From contig NZ_JBFRYC010000004.1 of NCBI RefSeq assembly GCF_040892615.1, forward strand, positions 243,747 through 307,746: a stretch of DNA of 64,000 nucleotides, read 5' to 3'. The notes under the pieces were generated by a model that was given only the letters and a program-made list of their open reading frames with translations, was not told where the DNA came from and made no database searches. Numbering within the stretch: position 1 is the first letter of the stretch; each line of letters starts with the position of its first letter. Below, piece after piece: positions 45,658 to 55,043 of this stretch. Position numbers and translations under genes: made by a program. This DNA comes from Thioclava arctica (lineage in GTDB: Bacteria; Pseudomonadota; Alphaproteobacteria; Rhodobacterales; Rhodobacteraceae).

Positions 45658-46424
45658 GCGATCTTGCTCCCAGCTTGCACGCCTGCGCCGAGGCCGTGCG
45701 CAAGGGCGATCCGGACCGGTTTGCCGCGACCATGGCCACACCCGCGCCGCTGCGCGACTGGCTTTGGCCGCTTTACGCCGCCAATCTTGAAATCGCGCGC
45801 GCACCTTGGGCGTCTAGCGAGCCGATGGTGGCCGAAATGCGTCTGCAATGGTGGATTGATGCGCTTGAAGGGGTGGGCGAGGGGCGCGAACCGCCCCATG
45901 AAATCGGTCCCGCTTTGGTGCAGGTCGCCGCGCCCGCGCGTCATCTGATTGCTGTAGCCGAGGCGCGGCGTGCCGATTGCTGGCCCGAGCCGATGAGCGA
46001 TGCGTCTGCGCTTTGGGCCTATCTCGATCAGACCGCGGGAAGTGTCTATTGGGCGGGCGCCGAGGCACTTGGGGCGGATCTGCAGGCCGAGGTTGCGGTG
46101 CGCGCCTTTGGTTCTGCTGCGGGCTTGGCGGCACTTTTGCAGGCGTTGCCCGAACTGGTAGCCCGCGCGCGCGCGCCCGTCGCCGATCTGTCGCACGAGG
46201 CGCTTGCCGCCTATGCGCGTGAGGGACTTGCGCGGCTTGACTTTGTGCGCCAATCCCGCGCGCTCAAGGGACCTGCGCGCGTGTCGTTGCTACCCGGTTG
46301 GCAGGCGCGGGCGCAGCTCAAACGGGTGTGTGCCGCGCCGGAAACCGTCGCGGCGGGCGGGCTTGAACGTTCTGAATTTTCCCGCCGTGTTGGCCTGTTG
46401 CGCGCTGCTTTCGGGGCTTTCTAG
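45654..46424 (+). CDS. Squalene/phytoene synthase-like protein
   Basis: 256 residues with the all-alpha prenyl-synthase-like pattern: WPLYAANLEIARAP, MRLQWWIDALEG and FGSAAGLAALLQALP. The two Asp-rich DxxxD metal-binding motifs of true squalene or phytoene synthases are not seen. It therefore looks like the NDUFAF6-related branch, whose members assist respiratory complex I assembly, rather than a carotenoid enzyme. Start codon overlaps the cimA stop. Confidence 0.75.
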   Translation: MSDLAPSLHACAEAVRKGDPDRFAATMATPAPLRDWLWPLYAANLEIARAPWASSEPMVAEMRLQWWIDALEGVGEGREPPHEIGPALVQVAAPARHLIAVAEARRADCWPEPMSDASALWAYLDQTAGSVYWAGAEALGADLQAEVAVRAFGSAAGLAALLQALPELVARARAPVADLSHEALAAYAREGLARLDFVRQSRALKGPARVSLLPGWQARAQLKRVCAAPETVAAGGLERSEFSRRVGLLRAAFGAF

Positions 46425-46583
46425 GCGCGCAGGCCCGCATTAGATTGCATTTTAACAAACGCATCCCGCTAAAATCGGATCGGTATTTAGCAAATCTTCA
46501 GGTCTTGGCCCGATGGTCGCATCAAGGCCGTCCCGGTTTTGGGCGGCCCCGATTGTCTGCCAACGTCCCGCCGGAGAATTTGC

Positions 46584-49500
46584 ATGCGTTTTTTGAACAA
46601 TCTGAAGCTGTCGATCAAGCTTCCCCTGATGCTGGTTGCCATCGCGATGGTGGCACTGACGATTATGGGGGCTCTGGCTTATCGCGAAGCCTATGGTTTG
46701 CTCAAGACCGAAGGCTCGGCGCGGTTGCAACGCACGTTGAACACGCGCGTTGCAGGCATTGCCATCTGGGAAGAGCGGGTGCTAAGCGATCTGCGGTCGT
46801 TAGCGGGCAACGCCGTCACCGCGCGTGCTCTGTATGATTTCAATCGTGGTTGGAAACAGTTGGGCGAGGATGCCGCCCAAACCGTGTCGCGTGCCTATCG
46901 CGATGAAAACCCCAACAGTCCCGAAGAACGCTCCAAGCTTGAATATGCCGGCGACGCGACGGATTACTCGATCCAGCATCGCCGCTATCATACAGGGTTC
47001 CTGACCGAGGCGACGCAAAAGGGCTATAGCGACCTCTATCTGATCGATCGCACCGGACGGGTGGTCTATTCGATCAATAAAGACGCAGAGTTCGCCGCTG
47101 ATCTGACGCAAGGCGCAGGGCCGCTGGAAACCTTGGCAACCGAGGGCGCAGAGGCGCCGGTCGGGAAAATCTTCACGAGTGACATTCTAATCAATGGCAG
47201 TACGAGCGAGATCTATGCCGCAATGCCCGTGTTCAGTGCCAATGGGATGCGCCTTGGCGTACTTGCCGTGCGCATTCCGGCAACGGCCCTTGGTGTTCAG
47301 ATCGGGGTCGCACGTGGCTTGGGCGAGACGGGCGAGGGCTTTGTCGTCGATAGCGCCGGGCAGTTGCTTAATGTGTTGCGCCACCCTGTCGAGGGAGTCG
47401 TGCCGGGCTCGGTGATTGAGACACTGGCCGTCAAAGACGCGCTTGCGGGGGGCAATGGTCTGGTTGTGGAAATCGGCCTTGAAGGCCGCTCTGTCACAGC
47501 CGCCTATATGCCGTTTTCCCTCTTTGATCGCAGCTATGCGGCCGTGGTGGAGCAGGATACGAGCGAACTTTTTGCTTCCGCGACGACGCTCGCGCGCTCT
47601 ATGCTGTTTCATGCCAGCTGGCTTGTCTTGCTTCTTGGGGCACTTTCCACGCTGATGGCGCGCTCGGTATCTTCGCCCCTGCGCAAACTTGGCGCCACGA
47701 TCCGCGCCATTGCGATGGGCGAGCGCTCGCAAAAAGTGCATGGCACTGCGCGGCGCGATGAGGTGGGCGTTATCGCCTCCGCGCTTGACGAGTTGCGCGC
47801 TGATTTGCTGCACGCCGATGCGGTTGCGCAAGATGCCCACATACAAGGCACTGCATTTCAAAATGCGTCCGCAGCCCTGATGATGGTCAACCCTGATTTC
47901 CACATCATCCATGTCAATAAGGCTTTGGTTGATCTGGTAAACAGCCGGATTGACGCATTCCGCGAAGTCACCCCTGATCTTGAAGCGGATAAACTGGTTG
48001 GGAGATCGTTGAATGATATTCATGTTCTGCCCGAAGCTGCGCGCGCCCAGATTACCGTTCGTTCGCATATGCCTCTGCATGTTGACATCAAGGTGGGTGA
48101 GGGTCGATTTGGCGTGGGAGTCACTGAAATCACGGATGACACCGACGCGGTGATTGGTCTGGTGGTCGAGCTGCGCGACGTGACGCAAATGCGGGCTCAG
48201 CGCGCTTTGATCGACGCGATTGATGCCCATCAACTGGTCTGTGATATCAATCCGAATTTTATGATTACGCGCTTGAACGACAAAATCCGCGCAATGCTGG
48301 GGCAGGGCTGTGATGCGCTGCTAGGTAAGGATATGCGCGTCATTTTGTCCGCGCCTGATGGGCGAGACATCTGGAGCGCACCTTCGGCCCTCAAGGCGGT
48401 TCAAGGCCGCTTCACACTGACGGGACCGGATGGGCGCACTCACCTTGTTGAGGGCACGATCAATCCTGTCGCCGATCGCAGCGCGCGGTTGATGAAAATC
48501 GTCCTTATCGCGGCTGATGTAACCGCAGACACTGCAGCTTTGGAGCAGGCGCAAGCGCGCAATTCCGCAATGGTGGCCGCGCAGGAAACCGTTGTAGAGG
48601 CGTTGCGTCTTGGTCTGGGGGCCTTGTCGCAAGGGGATCTGACGGCGGATATTTCCGAGGAATTTGAACCACAATACGAACCATTGCGGGCTGATTTCAA
48701 TGCTGCAGTCAGCAACCTGTGCATGGCAATGCAGATCGTCAATGATAACGCGACGACGATTGATGGCGAGGCGCGTGAGATTTCGAATGCCTCCGAAGAC
48801 CTGTCCAAACGTACCGAACAACAAGCCGCAACGCTTGAAGAAACCGCTGCCGCTTTGGGTGAGTTGAGCGCCTCAGTCAGTGCCTCGGCACAAGGTGTGG
48901 CGGAAGCAGATCGTGTCGTTTCGGATGCGCGCAAAAGTGCAGAGGATTCGGGTGAAATTGTGAAACAGGCGGTATCCGCAATGAGCGAGATCGAGACCAG
49001 TTCACAGAAGATTTCCAAGATCATTGGTGTCATTGACGAAATCGCGTTCCAAACCAACCTTCTCGCGCTCAACGCGGGGGTTGAGGCCGCACGCGCGGGC
49101 GAGGCCGGGCGTGGTTTTGCGGTCGTCGCCTCTGAGGTGCGCGCTCTGGCGCAACGCTCCTCGGATGCGGCGCGTGAAATCGATACGTTGATCACCGCCT
49201 CATCTGATCACGTCACCCGTGGCGTTGATCTTGTGGGGGAGACTGGGCGCGCGCTCGAAGGAATTTTGGGCTCTGTGCTTGATGTGGCTGATCGCGTCTC
49301 GCAAATCGCGCAGAACGCGCGCGAGCAAGCACTTGGCCTCACTGAAATCAACACCGCGATGACGCAACTTGACCAGGTGACCCAACAAAACGCGGCAATG
49401 TTTGAACAGACCACGGCTGCCAGTCATTCACTCAATCAAGGTGCGCGCGAGCTCAGTGAGACGATGCAACAATTTAAGGTACCGGCAACCGCTACTTTGT

Positions 49501-49691
49501 CGGCTCCGCCAGCTTCAGCGATCTCTAAAACTCGCACTTCGGCCGCGCCTCCGCCTAAACCTGCCGAGCCACCTCGAATGGCACCCCAGGCCTTGCCGGC
49601 TAAGCCCGCTGCGGCGCGCACAGCGCAGGTCACGCAGCAAAGCGCTGCGCTCAAGTTTGAGGCGAGCGAGGATGATTGGGAAGATTTTTGA
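46584..49691 (+). CDS. Methyl-accepting chemotaxis protein with PAS domains
   Basis: A 1035-residue receptor. TM1 lies at about 9-33, followed by a large Cache-like periplasmic domain, TM2 at about 338-358 (WLVLLLGALSTLMARSV) and HAMP at about 359-410. Two PAS-type domains lie at about 425-540 (QNASAALMMVNPDFHIIHVN) and 545-660. A second HAMP-like segment (LGALSQGDLTADI) and the signalling hairpin with DEIAFQTNLLALNAGVEAAR at about 817 follow. A Pro/Ala-rich linker leads to the C-terminal DWEDF, which resembles the NWETF-type tether for CheR/CheB. GGAG at 46572-46575 supports the ATG. It precedes cheB and cheD. Confidence 0.93.
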   Translation: MRFLNNLKLSIKLPLMLVAIAMVALTIMGALAYREAYGLLKTEGSARLQRTLNTRVAGIAIWEERVLSDLRSLAGNAVTARALYDFNRGWKQLGEDAAQTVSRAYRDENPNSPEERSKLEYAGDATDYSIQHRRYHTGFLTEATQKGYSDLYLIDRTGRVVYSINKDAEFAADLTQGAGPLETLATEGAEAPVGKIFTSDILINGSTSEIYAAMPVFSANGMRLGVLAVRIPATALGVQIGVARGLGETGEGFVVDSAGQLLNVLRHPVEGVVPGSVIETLAVKDALAGGNGLVVEIGLEGRSVTAAYMPFSLFDRSYAAVVEQDTSELFASATTLARSMLFHASWLVLLLGALSTLMARSVSSPLRKLGATIRAIAMGERSQKVHGTARRDEVGVIASALDELRADLLHADAVAQDAHIQGTAFQNASAALMMVNPDFHIIHVNKALVDLVNSRIDAFREVTPDLEADKLVGRSLNDIHVLPEAARAQITVRSHMPLHVDIKVGEGRFGVGVTEITDDTDAVIGLVVELRDVTQMRAQRALIDAIDAHQLVCDINPNFMITRLNDKIRAMLGQGCDALLGKDMRVILSAPDGRDIWSAPSALKAVQGRFTLTGPDGRTHLVEGTINPVADRSARLMKIVLIAADVTADTAALEQAQARNSAMVAAQETVVEALRLGLGALSQGDLTADISEEFEPQYEPLRADFNAAVSNLCMAMQIVNDNATTIDGEAREISNASEDLSKRTEQQAATLEETAAALGELSASVSASAQGVAEADRVVSDARKSAEDSGEIVKQAVSAMSEIETSSQKISKIIGVIDEIAFQTNLLALNAGVEAARAGEAGRGFAVVASEVRALAQRSSDAAREIDTLITASSDHVTRGVDLVGETGRALEGILGSVLDVADRVSQIAQNAREQALGLTEINTAMTQLDQVTQQNAAMFEQTTAASHSLNQGARELSETMQQFKVPATATLSAPPASAISKTRTSAAPPPKPAEPPRMAPQALPAKPAAARTAQVTQQSAALKFEASEDDWEDF

Positions 49692-49740
49692 GACGCCCCA
49701 GGCCCATGCGCGTCACATTTGATCGCATAAAGGAGAAAAC

Positions 49741-50799
49741 ATGCCGGTCAAAAAGGTTCTAATCGTCGATGATTCTGCGACGATCCGTCAGTTGATCCGC
49801 TCAATCATAGCGGATGACACACGTCTTCTTGTGGTTGGAGAGGCCGCAGACCCATATGAAGCGCGCGAAAAAATCAAGACGCTGAACCCGGATGTTTTGA
49901 CCCTCGATGTTGAAATGCCCCGGATGAACGGGCTGGAGTTTCTCGAAAAACTGATGCGGTTGCGGCCGATGCCGGTTGTAATGGTCTCGACCGAGACCCA
50001 TAAAGGATCAGCGGCAGCGCTCGAGGCGCTTTCACTCGGTGCTGTCGAATGTATCGGCAAGCCACGGCTGAAAGCGACCGCTGAGGCATTTTGGAATTTA
50101 GCTGATTTGCTGGTGGCAGCGTCCACAGCCCGGCTTCGCGCAGCCGGGCCACGCCCGAAGCTGACGCCGGCCGCGGGGTTCGATTGGAATGGCAAGATCG
50201 CGTTGGTCGGCTCATCAACCGGCGGTGTTGATGCATTGGAAACGCTCCTTTCGGAATTTCCAGAAAACTGCCCTCCAACTGTAATCACCCAACATATGCC
50301 CGAGACATTTCTGGCCAGTTTTGCTGCGCGATTACAACGCCAGATTGAACCTCAGTTAGCACTCGCAACTCCTGATGCTCGTCTGGAGCAGGGACGTATC
50401 TATCTTGCGCCGGGCGGTGCATATCACCTGGCGCTCGCACGGGGGGAGCCAGCGCGCTGCAAGTTGGTGGGAGAAGAAAAACGAAGTGGCCATCGACCCT
50501 CGGTCGATGTTTTGTTCGAGTCTGCGCAGTTTCTTGGCGATCGTGCGGTCGGAGTTCTGCTGACAGGTATGGGCCGAGATGGAGCGGAAGGGATGCTAAA
50601 ACTCCGTCAGGCAGGCGCGCGTTGCTTGGCGCAAGACGAGGCTAGCTCGGTTGTTTTCGGGATGCCGCGTGCAGCGTTGGAAACCGGCGGCGCGGAACGC
50701 GCGGTGCCACTTGACGCAATGGCGAGAGAGATTTTGGCCTTGTGCACGCGTCAGCCCCCAGTTGCACAACGGTTTGGCACACGCGGGAGGGTGGTATGA
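49741..50799 (+). CDS. cheB: Chemotaxis response regulator protein-glutamate methylesterase CheB
   Basis: 352 residues. The receiver domain has VLIVDDSATIRQLIRS and phospho-acceptor Asp56 in TLDVEMPRMNGLEFLE. The methylesterase domain has the catalytic triad regions VGSSTGGVDALE (Ser), TQHMPETF (His) and LLTGMGRDGAEGM (Asp). It removes methyl groups from, or deamidates, chemoreceptors. It sits 49 bases after the receptor gene and overlaps cheD by 4 bases, so the three form an adaptation module; cheA, cheW, cheR and cheY are not in the window. Confidence 0.95.
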   Translation: MPVKKVLIVDDSATIRQLIRSIIADDTRLLVVGEAADPYEAREKIKTLNPDVLTLDVEMPRMNGLEFLEKLMRLRPMPVVMVSTETHKGSAAALEALSLGAVECIGKPRLKATAEAFWNLADLLVAASTARLRAAGPRPKLTPAAGFDWNGKIALVGSSTGGVDALETLLSEFPENCPPTVITQHMPETFLASFAARLQRQIEPQLALATPDARLEQGRIYLAPGGAYHLALARGEPARCKLVGEEKRSGHRPSVDVLFESAQFLGDRAVGVLLTGMGRDGAEGMLKLRQAGARCLAQDEASSVVFGMPRAALETGGAERAVPLDAMAREILALCTRQPPVAQRFGTRGRVV

Positions 50800-51311
50800 A
50801 TAGCCCGATCCGACCACAACATATTTCTCAGGGCGAGTATGCCTCATCGGGATCCGGTGGGCGTTCCATCACCACAATCTTGGGATCATGTGTCGCATCG
50901 TGTCTGTATGACGAAAGCGCGAAAGTCGGTGGGATGAATCATTTTCTTCTTCCTGAAAGCAACAATGTCACTGTCCAGGCTGCAAGCTTTGGCGTGAACG
51001 CGATGGAACTTCTGATCAACGATTTGATCAAACTTGGCGCGCGACGCGACCGGTTGAAATGCAAGGTGTTTGGCGGTGCGCGTATGATCGCTGGGCTTTC
51101 GGATGTCGGGCAAAAGAACGCGTATTTCGTGCTTGATTTTCTTCGGCGCGAAGGGATCGAGTGTTCAGGCCAAAGTCTTGGTGGCACCCAGGCGAGGCGG
51201 ATTGAGTTTTGGCCAGACAGTGGTCGCGCACGACAAAAGATGTTGGGAGAGGCGCAGATATTCGAACCAATCAAACCGCCAGAGCCAGTTAGCGATGTTG
51301 AGTTGTTTTAG
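50796..51311 (+). CDS. cheD: Chemoreceptor glutamine deamidase CheD
   Basis: 171 residues. TTILGSCVASCLYD carries the nucleophile Cys32, and GMNHFLLPE carries His49. CKVFGGARMIAGL and IGxxN-like GQKNAYFVLDFLRREGI complete the CheD pattern. It deamidates glutamines in receptors. The ATG overlaps the cheB stop. Just after its stop the operon is cut off by IS ends and IS3 copy 2, so any further che genes once downstream have been displaced. Confidence 0.93.
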   Translation: MNSPIRPQHISQGEYASSGSGGRSITTILGSCVASCLYDESAKVGGMNHFLLPESNNVTVQAASFGVNAMELLINDLIKLGARRDRLKCKVFGGARMIAGLSDVGQKNAYFVLDFLRREGIECSGQSLGGTQARRIEFWPDSGRARQKMLGEAQIFEPIKPPEPVSDVELF

Positions 51312-51443
51312 GCTCCCCCCCGGCTTTGTCGCACAAATTGACTGATGGAGGGGGGGCTTTCCCCGGAAACCTGAGAACGGCAGTGACTCTGTTGCACAAA
51401 TCTTGTGAGCGGATTCATCTTGTGAATCCAGCATGGTAGCTGG
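51312..51443. repeat. Two nested IS5-type left-end remnants
   Basis: GGCTTTGTCGCACAAATTGA (about 51320) and GACTCTGTTGCACAAATCTT (about 51383) both resemble the IS5-type terminus GGCTCTGTTGCACAAATCCG near 63862. From 51383 the match continues for about 60 bases (CTTGTGAATCCAGCATGGTAGCTG) and is then broken by the edge of IS3 copy 2. IS3 therefore appears to have landed inside an older IS5 end. Confidence 0.55.
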
Positions 51444-51531
51444 GCGGCACTGCTCTGCCCCCTGAAAACTGGACCATTTGGAACTGGAGTTTTTGGCTAA
51501 GCTTTCCTGGCTTGGAGAGGCGTTGAGAACG

Positions 51532-51817
51532 ATGAAGGCATCGAAGTTCACGGAGGCGCAGAAGGCGTTCATCTTGAAGCAGGGCGAGGAAGGAACACCG
51601 GTCGCAGAGATCTGCCGCAAGGCCGGGATCAGTCAGGCGACCTATTTCAACTGGAGTGCGACGGGGCTGCAAACAGTCCGGGGGACTGTTTGCCCGTCAA
51701 ACGCGATATGGCGGCTTGCTACCGGACGAGATGCGGCGGCTGAAGCCGCTTGAGGACGAGAATGCCCGGCTGAAGAAGATCGTGGCCGACCTGACGCTCG
51801 ACCGCGAGATGTTGTGA
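51532..51817 (+). pseudogene. IS3 orfA, frameshifted by a palindromic insert (copy 2)
   Basis: It starts MKASKFTEAQKAFILKQ and keeps the helix-turn-helix through ATYFNW. It then meets the 51-base insert 51656-51706 and continues in the wrong frame. The expected coding text resumes as GGLLPDEMRRLKPLEDENARL-like in another frame and stops at 51815-51817. The lesion is identical in position to copy 1. Confidence 0.75.
51656..51706. repeat. 51-base palindromic insert in IS3 orfA (copy 2)
   Basis: GCAAACAGTCC (51669-51679), loop GGG, GGACTGTTTGC (51683-51693): a perfect 11-bp inverted repeat. GACGG before and CCGTC after can extend the stem across a bulge. It sits between AACTGGA and TATGGCGG exactly as in copy 1. 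Confidence 0.75.
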
Positions 51818-51820
51818 GGC

Positions 51821-52678
51821 ACGTCATCCGCTGAAAGCTCTAGGGCCTGCCTGGAAGCGCAAGCTGGTTGATGGGATGCTGGTGGACTGGGGCGTATCGA
51901 TCCGGCGGGCATGTGATGCCCTGCGGTTCGATGTCTCGACCTACCACTACAAGTCCCGCCGCCCCGGGCAGGCCGCGCTGGAACGAAGGATCAAGGATAT
52001 CTGCGAAATGCGCTGCGGTATGGCTACCGGCGCGTCCACGTCTTGTTGCCGCGAGAGGGCTGAGAGATCAATATGAAAAAGACACGTCGGATTTACATTG
52101 AGTTGGGCCTTCAGTTGCGCAACAAGCACCCCAAGCGCCGTGTGAAAGCGAAGCTGAGAGAAGATCGGTCGGTGGCGATTGGGCCGAACGATGTCTGGGC
52201 TATGGACTTCGTGCATGATCAACTTTCCACCGGTCGGAAACTGCGGATTTTGACCATCGTCGATACGCACTCCCGCTTCTGTCCTGCGACTAATCCTCGC
52301 TTCGTTTACCGCGGCGAGGACGTCGTCCAGACCTTAGAACGCATCTGTGCCCGCATCGGCTACCCCAAGACGATCCGGGTCGACAACGGCAGAAAATTCA
52401 CATCTCGCGACCTTGATCTCTGGGCCTACGCCAACAACGTCACCCTCGACTTCTCACGGCCTGGGAAGCCCACAGACAACGGGAATATCGAAGCATTCAA
52501 TAGCAAGCTGAGGTCGGAATCTCTGAACGCGCATTGGTTTATGAGCCTTGCGGATGCCCACGAAAAGCTGGAGGATTGGCGTAGGCACTACAACGAGGAC
52601 CGACCCCACAGTGCGATCGGCTACAACGTCCCGATTGCCATACATTACCCTGATGGCGTCACCAGCCCGTCATCGTGA
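51821..52678 (+). pseudogene. IS3 orfB transposase, frameshifted (copy 2)
   Basis: MLVDWGVSIRRACDALRF through AALERRIKDICEM (from 51876) is in one frame. After about 52010 the frame is lost, and KKTRRIYIELGLQLRNKHPK to the end (52073-52678) is in another. The latter part keeps AMDFVHDQLSTGRKL, RVDNGRKFTSRDLDLW (Ser-Glu of the usual DNGSEF changed to Arg-Lys) and DNGNIEAFNSKLRSE. No TGA interrupts it, unlike copy 1. Confidence 0.75.
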
Positions 52679-52786
52679 AGAAGCTGGAAAAATCTAGCTT
52701 CCGGCGGCCCAAGCTTGGGGAGCGGAGCATAACCCCAAGGACTCCGCGCAAAGCTGGAGGAGAATTGGGGCTCAGGTCACAACCGT

Positions 52787-53161
52787 TCGACACGTCGCGC
52801 AGAAATTTGATGTCCGGAGGGCGTCAATGCGGGACTTTGCCGCCGTAGAGGGCGTGACCCACGATTAGACAATGTCACTTTCGCGTTATCGTTTCGTGAT
52901 CAGCATCTCCGCACCATCGCGGGCAGGGTGGCGCGTCGGGCAGGTCATGGGCGCGCCGGGCCTGACTGACAGCGTATGGCTCTCTGTTCACGCGCATGAA
53001 CACGCGCGCGCACCGGCGGAAATTCGATCATTGACAGCAGCTTTCTGCCCAGTATCCGGCGATGGCCGTTTTGTGGGTGGCAAGCGCGCACGCTCTACCC
53101 AATAAGGGCAAAAACGAAGCGCAAATCGTTGCGCCAATCACAGAGCACAGCGAGGCCACTC
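52787..53161. other. Gene-free stretch before minC
   Basis: About 375 bases between the IS3 right end and minC. Short open frames here have no recognisable family text. The minC promoter is expected here; no clear -35/-10 pair or operator could be picked out by eye. Confidence 0.4.
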
Positions 53162-53914
53162 GTGCAGACCCCCAGCAGCGACCCCCGGAGCGACACCGAT
53201 CCGGTCACAGTCCGACCCTTCCATTTCCGCGGTCTGTTCCTGACCGCCGTCGCGCTACGGCTTGAAACATCCGAAATGGACGAGACGTTTTACGAACGGC
53301 TTGACGCCGCACTGGCCCAAGCGCCGCAGATACTGGACGATGCACCAATCGTGCTCGATTTCGCGCTGGTCCCGGATATGAACGTGCCCGGCAAGATCCG
53401 CGATCTGATCGATAGGCTCTTTGAGCGCGGTCTTCTGGTCTTCGGGGCGCAAAACGCGACCGATGTGCAGCTTTCCACGGTCCGGGGCTACGGCATCATC
53501 CCAATCAAGGTGGGCCGCGAGACTGCGCTGCCTTCGGCCAAATCCAAAGCGAAGCCTGCCAAGAAAACGCCCGAGGCACCGCCCAAGTCCAATATGATCG
53601 TCACCGCGCCGGTGCGCTCGGGGCAGATGGTCGTGGCCGAGCATGGCGACCTGACGATCGTGGGCTCTGTCGCCTCGGGCGCCGAGATCGTGGCCGCGGG
53701 CAATATCCACGTCTATGGCACGCTGCGGGGCCGCGCTATTGCGGGTGCGCATGGCGACGAAAGTGCGCGCATCTTTTGTCAAAGCCAGCAGGCAGAATTG
53801 CTGGCGATTGCAGGACTTTACAAGACCAGCGAGACGATCGAACCGGAGCTGCGCAAGCGCAGCGTTCAGGTCTTTCTCGAGGGTGACAACTTATGTGTGG
53901 AGGCGTTCCAATGA
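53162..53914 (+). CDS. minC: Septum site-determining protein MinC
   Basis: About 250 residues. The N-terminal FtsZ-interacting domain has VRPFHFRGLFLTAVALRL and RGYGIIPIKV. A Lys/Pro linker follows. The C-terminal beta-helix domain has RSGQMVVAEHGDLTIVGSVASGAEIVAAGNIHVYGTLRGRAIAG in short turns and ends in VFLEGDNLCVEAFQ. A GTG at 53162 with GAGG just upstream is the proposed start; a TTG at 53129 is possible. It forms the minCDE operon with ATGA overlaps to minD. Confidence 0.93.
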   Translation: MQTPSSDPRSDTDPVTVRPFHFRGLFLTAVALRLETSEMDETFYERLDAALAQAPQILDDAPIVLDFALVPDMNVPGKIRDLIDRLFERGLLVFGAQNATDVQLSTVRGYGIIPIKVGRETALPSAKSKAKPAKKTPEAPPKSNMIVTAPVRSGQMVVAEHGDLTIVGSVASGAEIVAAGNIHVYGTLRGRAIAGAHGDESARIFCQSQQAELLAIAGLYKTSETIEPELRKRSVQVFLEGDNLCVEAFQ

Positions 53915-54753
53915 CCCAACTCAAGGAAGACGGACCGCGCGGCCGGGTGATCGTCATCACCTCGGGCAAGGGCGGTGTTGGCAAAACAACCTCGGCCGCT
54001 GCCATCTCGGCGGCCATCGCGAAACGCGGCCACAAGGTCGTGGTCATCGATTTCGATGTGGGCCTGCGCAACCTCGATATGATCATGGGCTGCGAACGTC
54101 GCGTGGTTTTTGATTTCATCAACGTGGTGCAAGGCGATGCCCGCCTGAGCCAAGCGCTGATCAAGGACAAGCGCGTCGATACGCTGTCGATCCTGCCGAC
54201 TTCGCAGACCCGCGACAAGGACGCGCTGACCTCGGAGGGCGTCGAGAAGGTGCTCGACGAATTGCGTAAGGATTTCGACTACATCATCTGCGACAGCCCC
54301 GCCGGGATTGAGCGTGGCGCCCAGATGGCGATGTATTACGCGGATGAGGCAGTCGTGGTGACCAACCCCGAAGTCTCGTCCGTGCGCGACAGCGACCGCG
54401 TTCTGGGCCTGCTGGCCTCCAAGACGCAGCGCGCCGAGAAAGGCCTAGAGCCGGTCAAGTCGCAGGTTCTTCTGACCCGGCACGATCAGGGCCGCATCGA
54501 CCGCGGCGAGATGATGGCGGTAGAAGACGTGCTTGAGCTTCTGGCTGTGCCGCTGCTGGGGATCGTACCCGAAAGCACCGCTGTGCTGCGCGCCTCGAAT
54601 GTTGGCATGCCGGTCGTGCTGGATGCTCCCTCAAGTGCGGCCTCTGCCTATGAAGACGCCGTGGCGCGCCTGCTGGGCGAAGATGTCCCGATGCGTATCG
54701 GCAGCGACAAGCGCCCCGGTCTGCTCGGTCGGTTCTTCGGACGGTCCGCATGA
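53911..54753 (+). CDS. minD: Septum site-determining ATPase MinD
   Basis: 280 residues. The deviant Walker A is TSGKGGVGKTTSAAA, switch I region IDFDVGLRNLDMIMG, Walker B DYIICDSPAGIERGA. A C-terminal amphipathic helix (GLLGRFFGRS) is the membrane-targeting sequence. MinD recruits MinC to the membrane and oscillates with MinE. The ATG overlaps the minC stop, and the minE ATG overlaps its own stop. Confidence 0.96.
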   Translation: MTQLKEDGPRGRVIVITSGKGGVGKTTSAAAISAAIAKRGHKVVVIDFDVGLRNLDMIMGCERRVVFDFINVVQGDARLSQALIKDKRVDTLSILPTSQTRDKDALTSEGVEKVLDELRKDFDYIICDSPAGIERGAQMAMYYADEAVVVTNPEVSSVRDSDRVLGLLASKTQRAEKGLEPVKSQVLLTRHDQGRIDRGEMMAVEDVLELLAVPLLGIVPESTAVLRASNVGMPVVLDAPSSAASAYEDAVARLLGEDVPMRIGSDKRPGLLGRFFGRSA

Positions 54754-55043
54754 GCTTGTTTGGTTTCTCCCTCAAGCCCCGCCGCCCGAAATCGGCGCAG
54801 ACGGCAAAGGACCGTCTGCAGATCTTGCTGGCGCATGAGCGTGGCAGTGGCTCGCAAGAGCCCGATTACCTGCCCGCGATGCAAAACGACATCCTCGCCG
54901 TGATCCGTAAATACATGAAGATCGAGGATGACGAGGTCGACATCCGAATGGAGCGCAGGGACGACATTTCGAGCCTTGAGATCAATATCGAAATGCCGAC
55001 GCAGCAAAAAGACACGACCGCAGCTAAGGCCCGGTCGCGCTGA
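54750..55043 (+). CDS. minE: Cell division topological specificity factor MinE
   Basis: 97 residues. It starts MSLFGFSL (membrane-targeting region) and has AKDRLQILLAHERG, the MinD-binding anti-MinCD segment. The topological specificity domain follows with DILAVIRKYMKIEDDEVDI and SLEINIEMP. Last gene of minCDE. Confidence 0.96.
   Translation: MSLFGFSLKPRRPKSAQTAKDRLQILLAHERGSGSQEPDYLPAMQNDILAVIRKYMKIEDDEVDIRMERRDDISSLEINIEMPTQQKDTTAAKARSR

Larger units (their letters stand above)
51444..52786 (+). mobile_element. IS3-family element, degenerate copy 2
   Basis: It matches 3048-4361 in order and orientation, including the palindromic insert in orfA and the same right-hand block ending ACTCCGCGCAAAGCTG. 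Here the sequence continues with GAGGAGAATTGGGGCTCAGGTCAC, a plausible right terminus. Both reading frames are broken, at sites different from those of copy 1 in orfB. The two copies are direct repeats about 48.4 kb apart. Confidence 0.8.

Noticed and set aside
3048..52786. Composite transposon bounded by the two IS3 copies
   Set aside because: The interval contains essential core genes and both transposases are broken; the copies are better seen as scattered relics.
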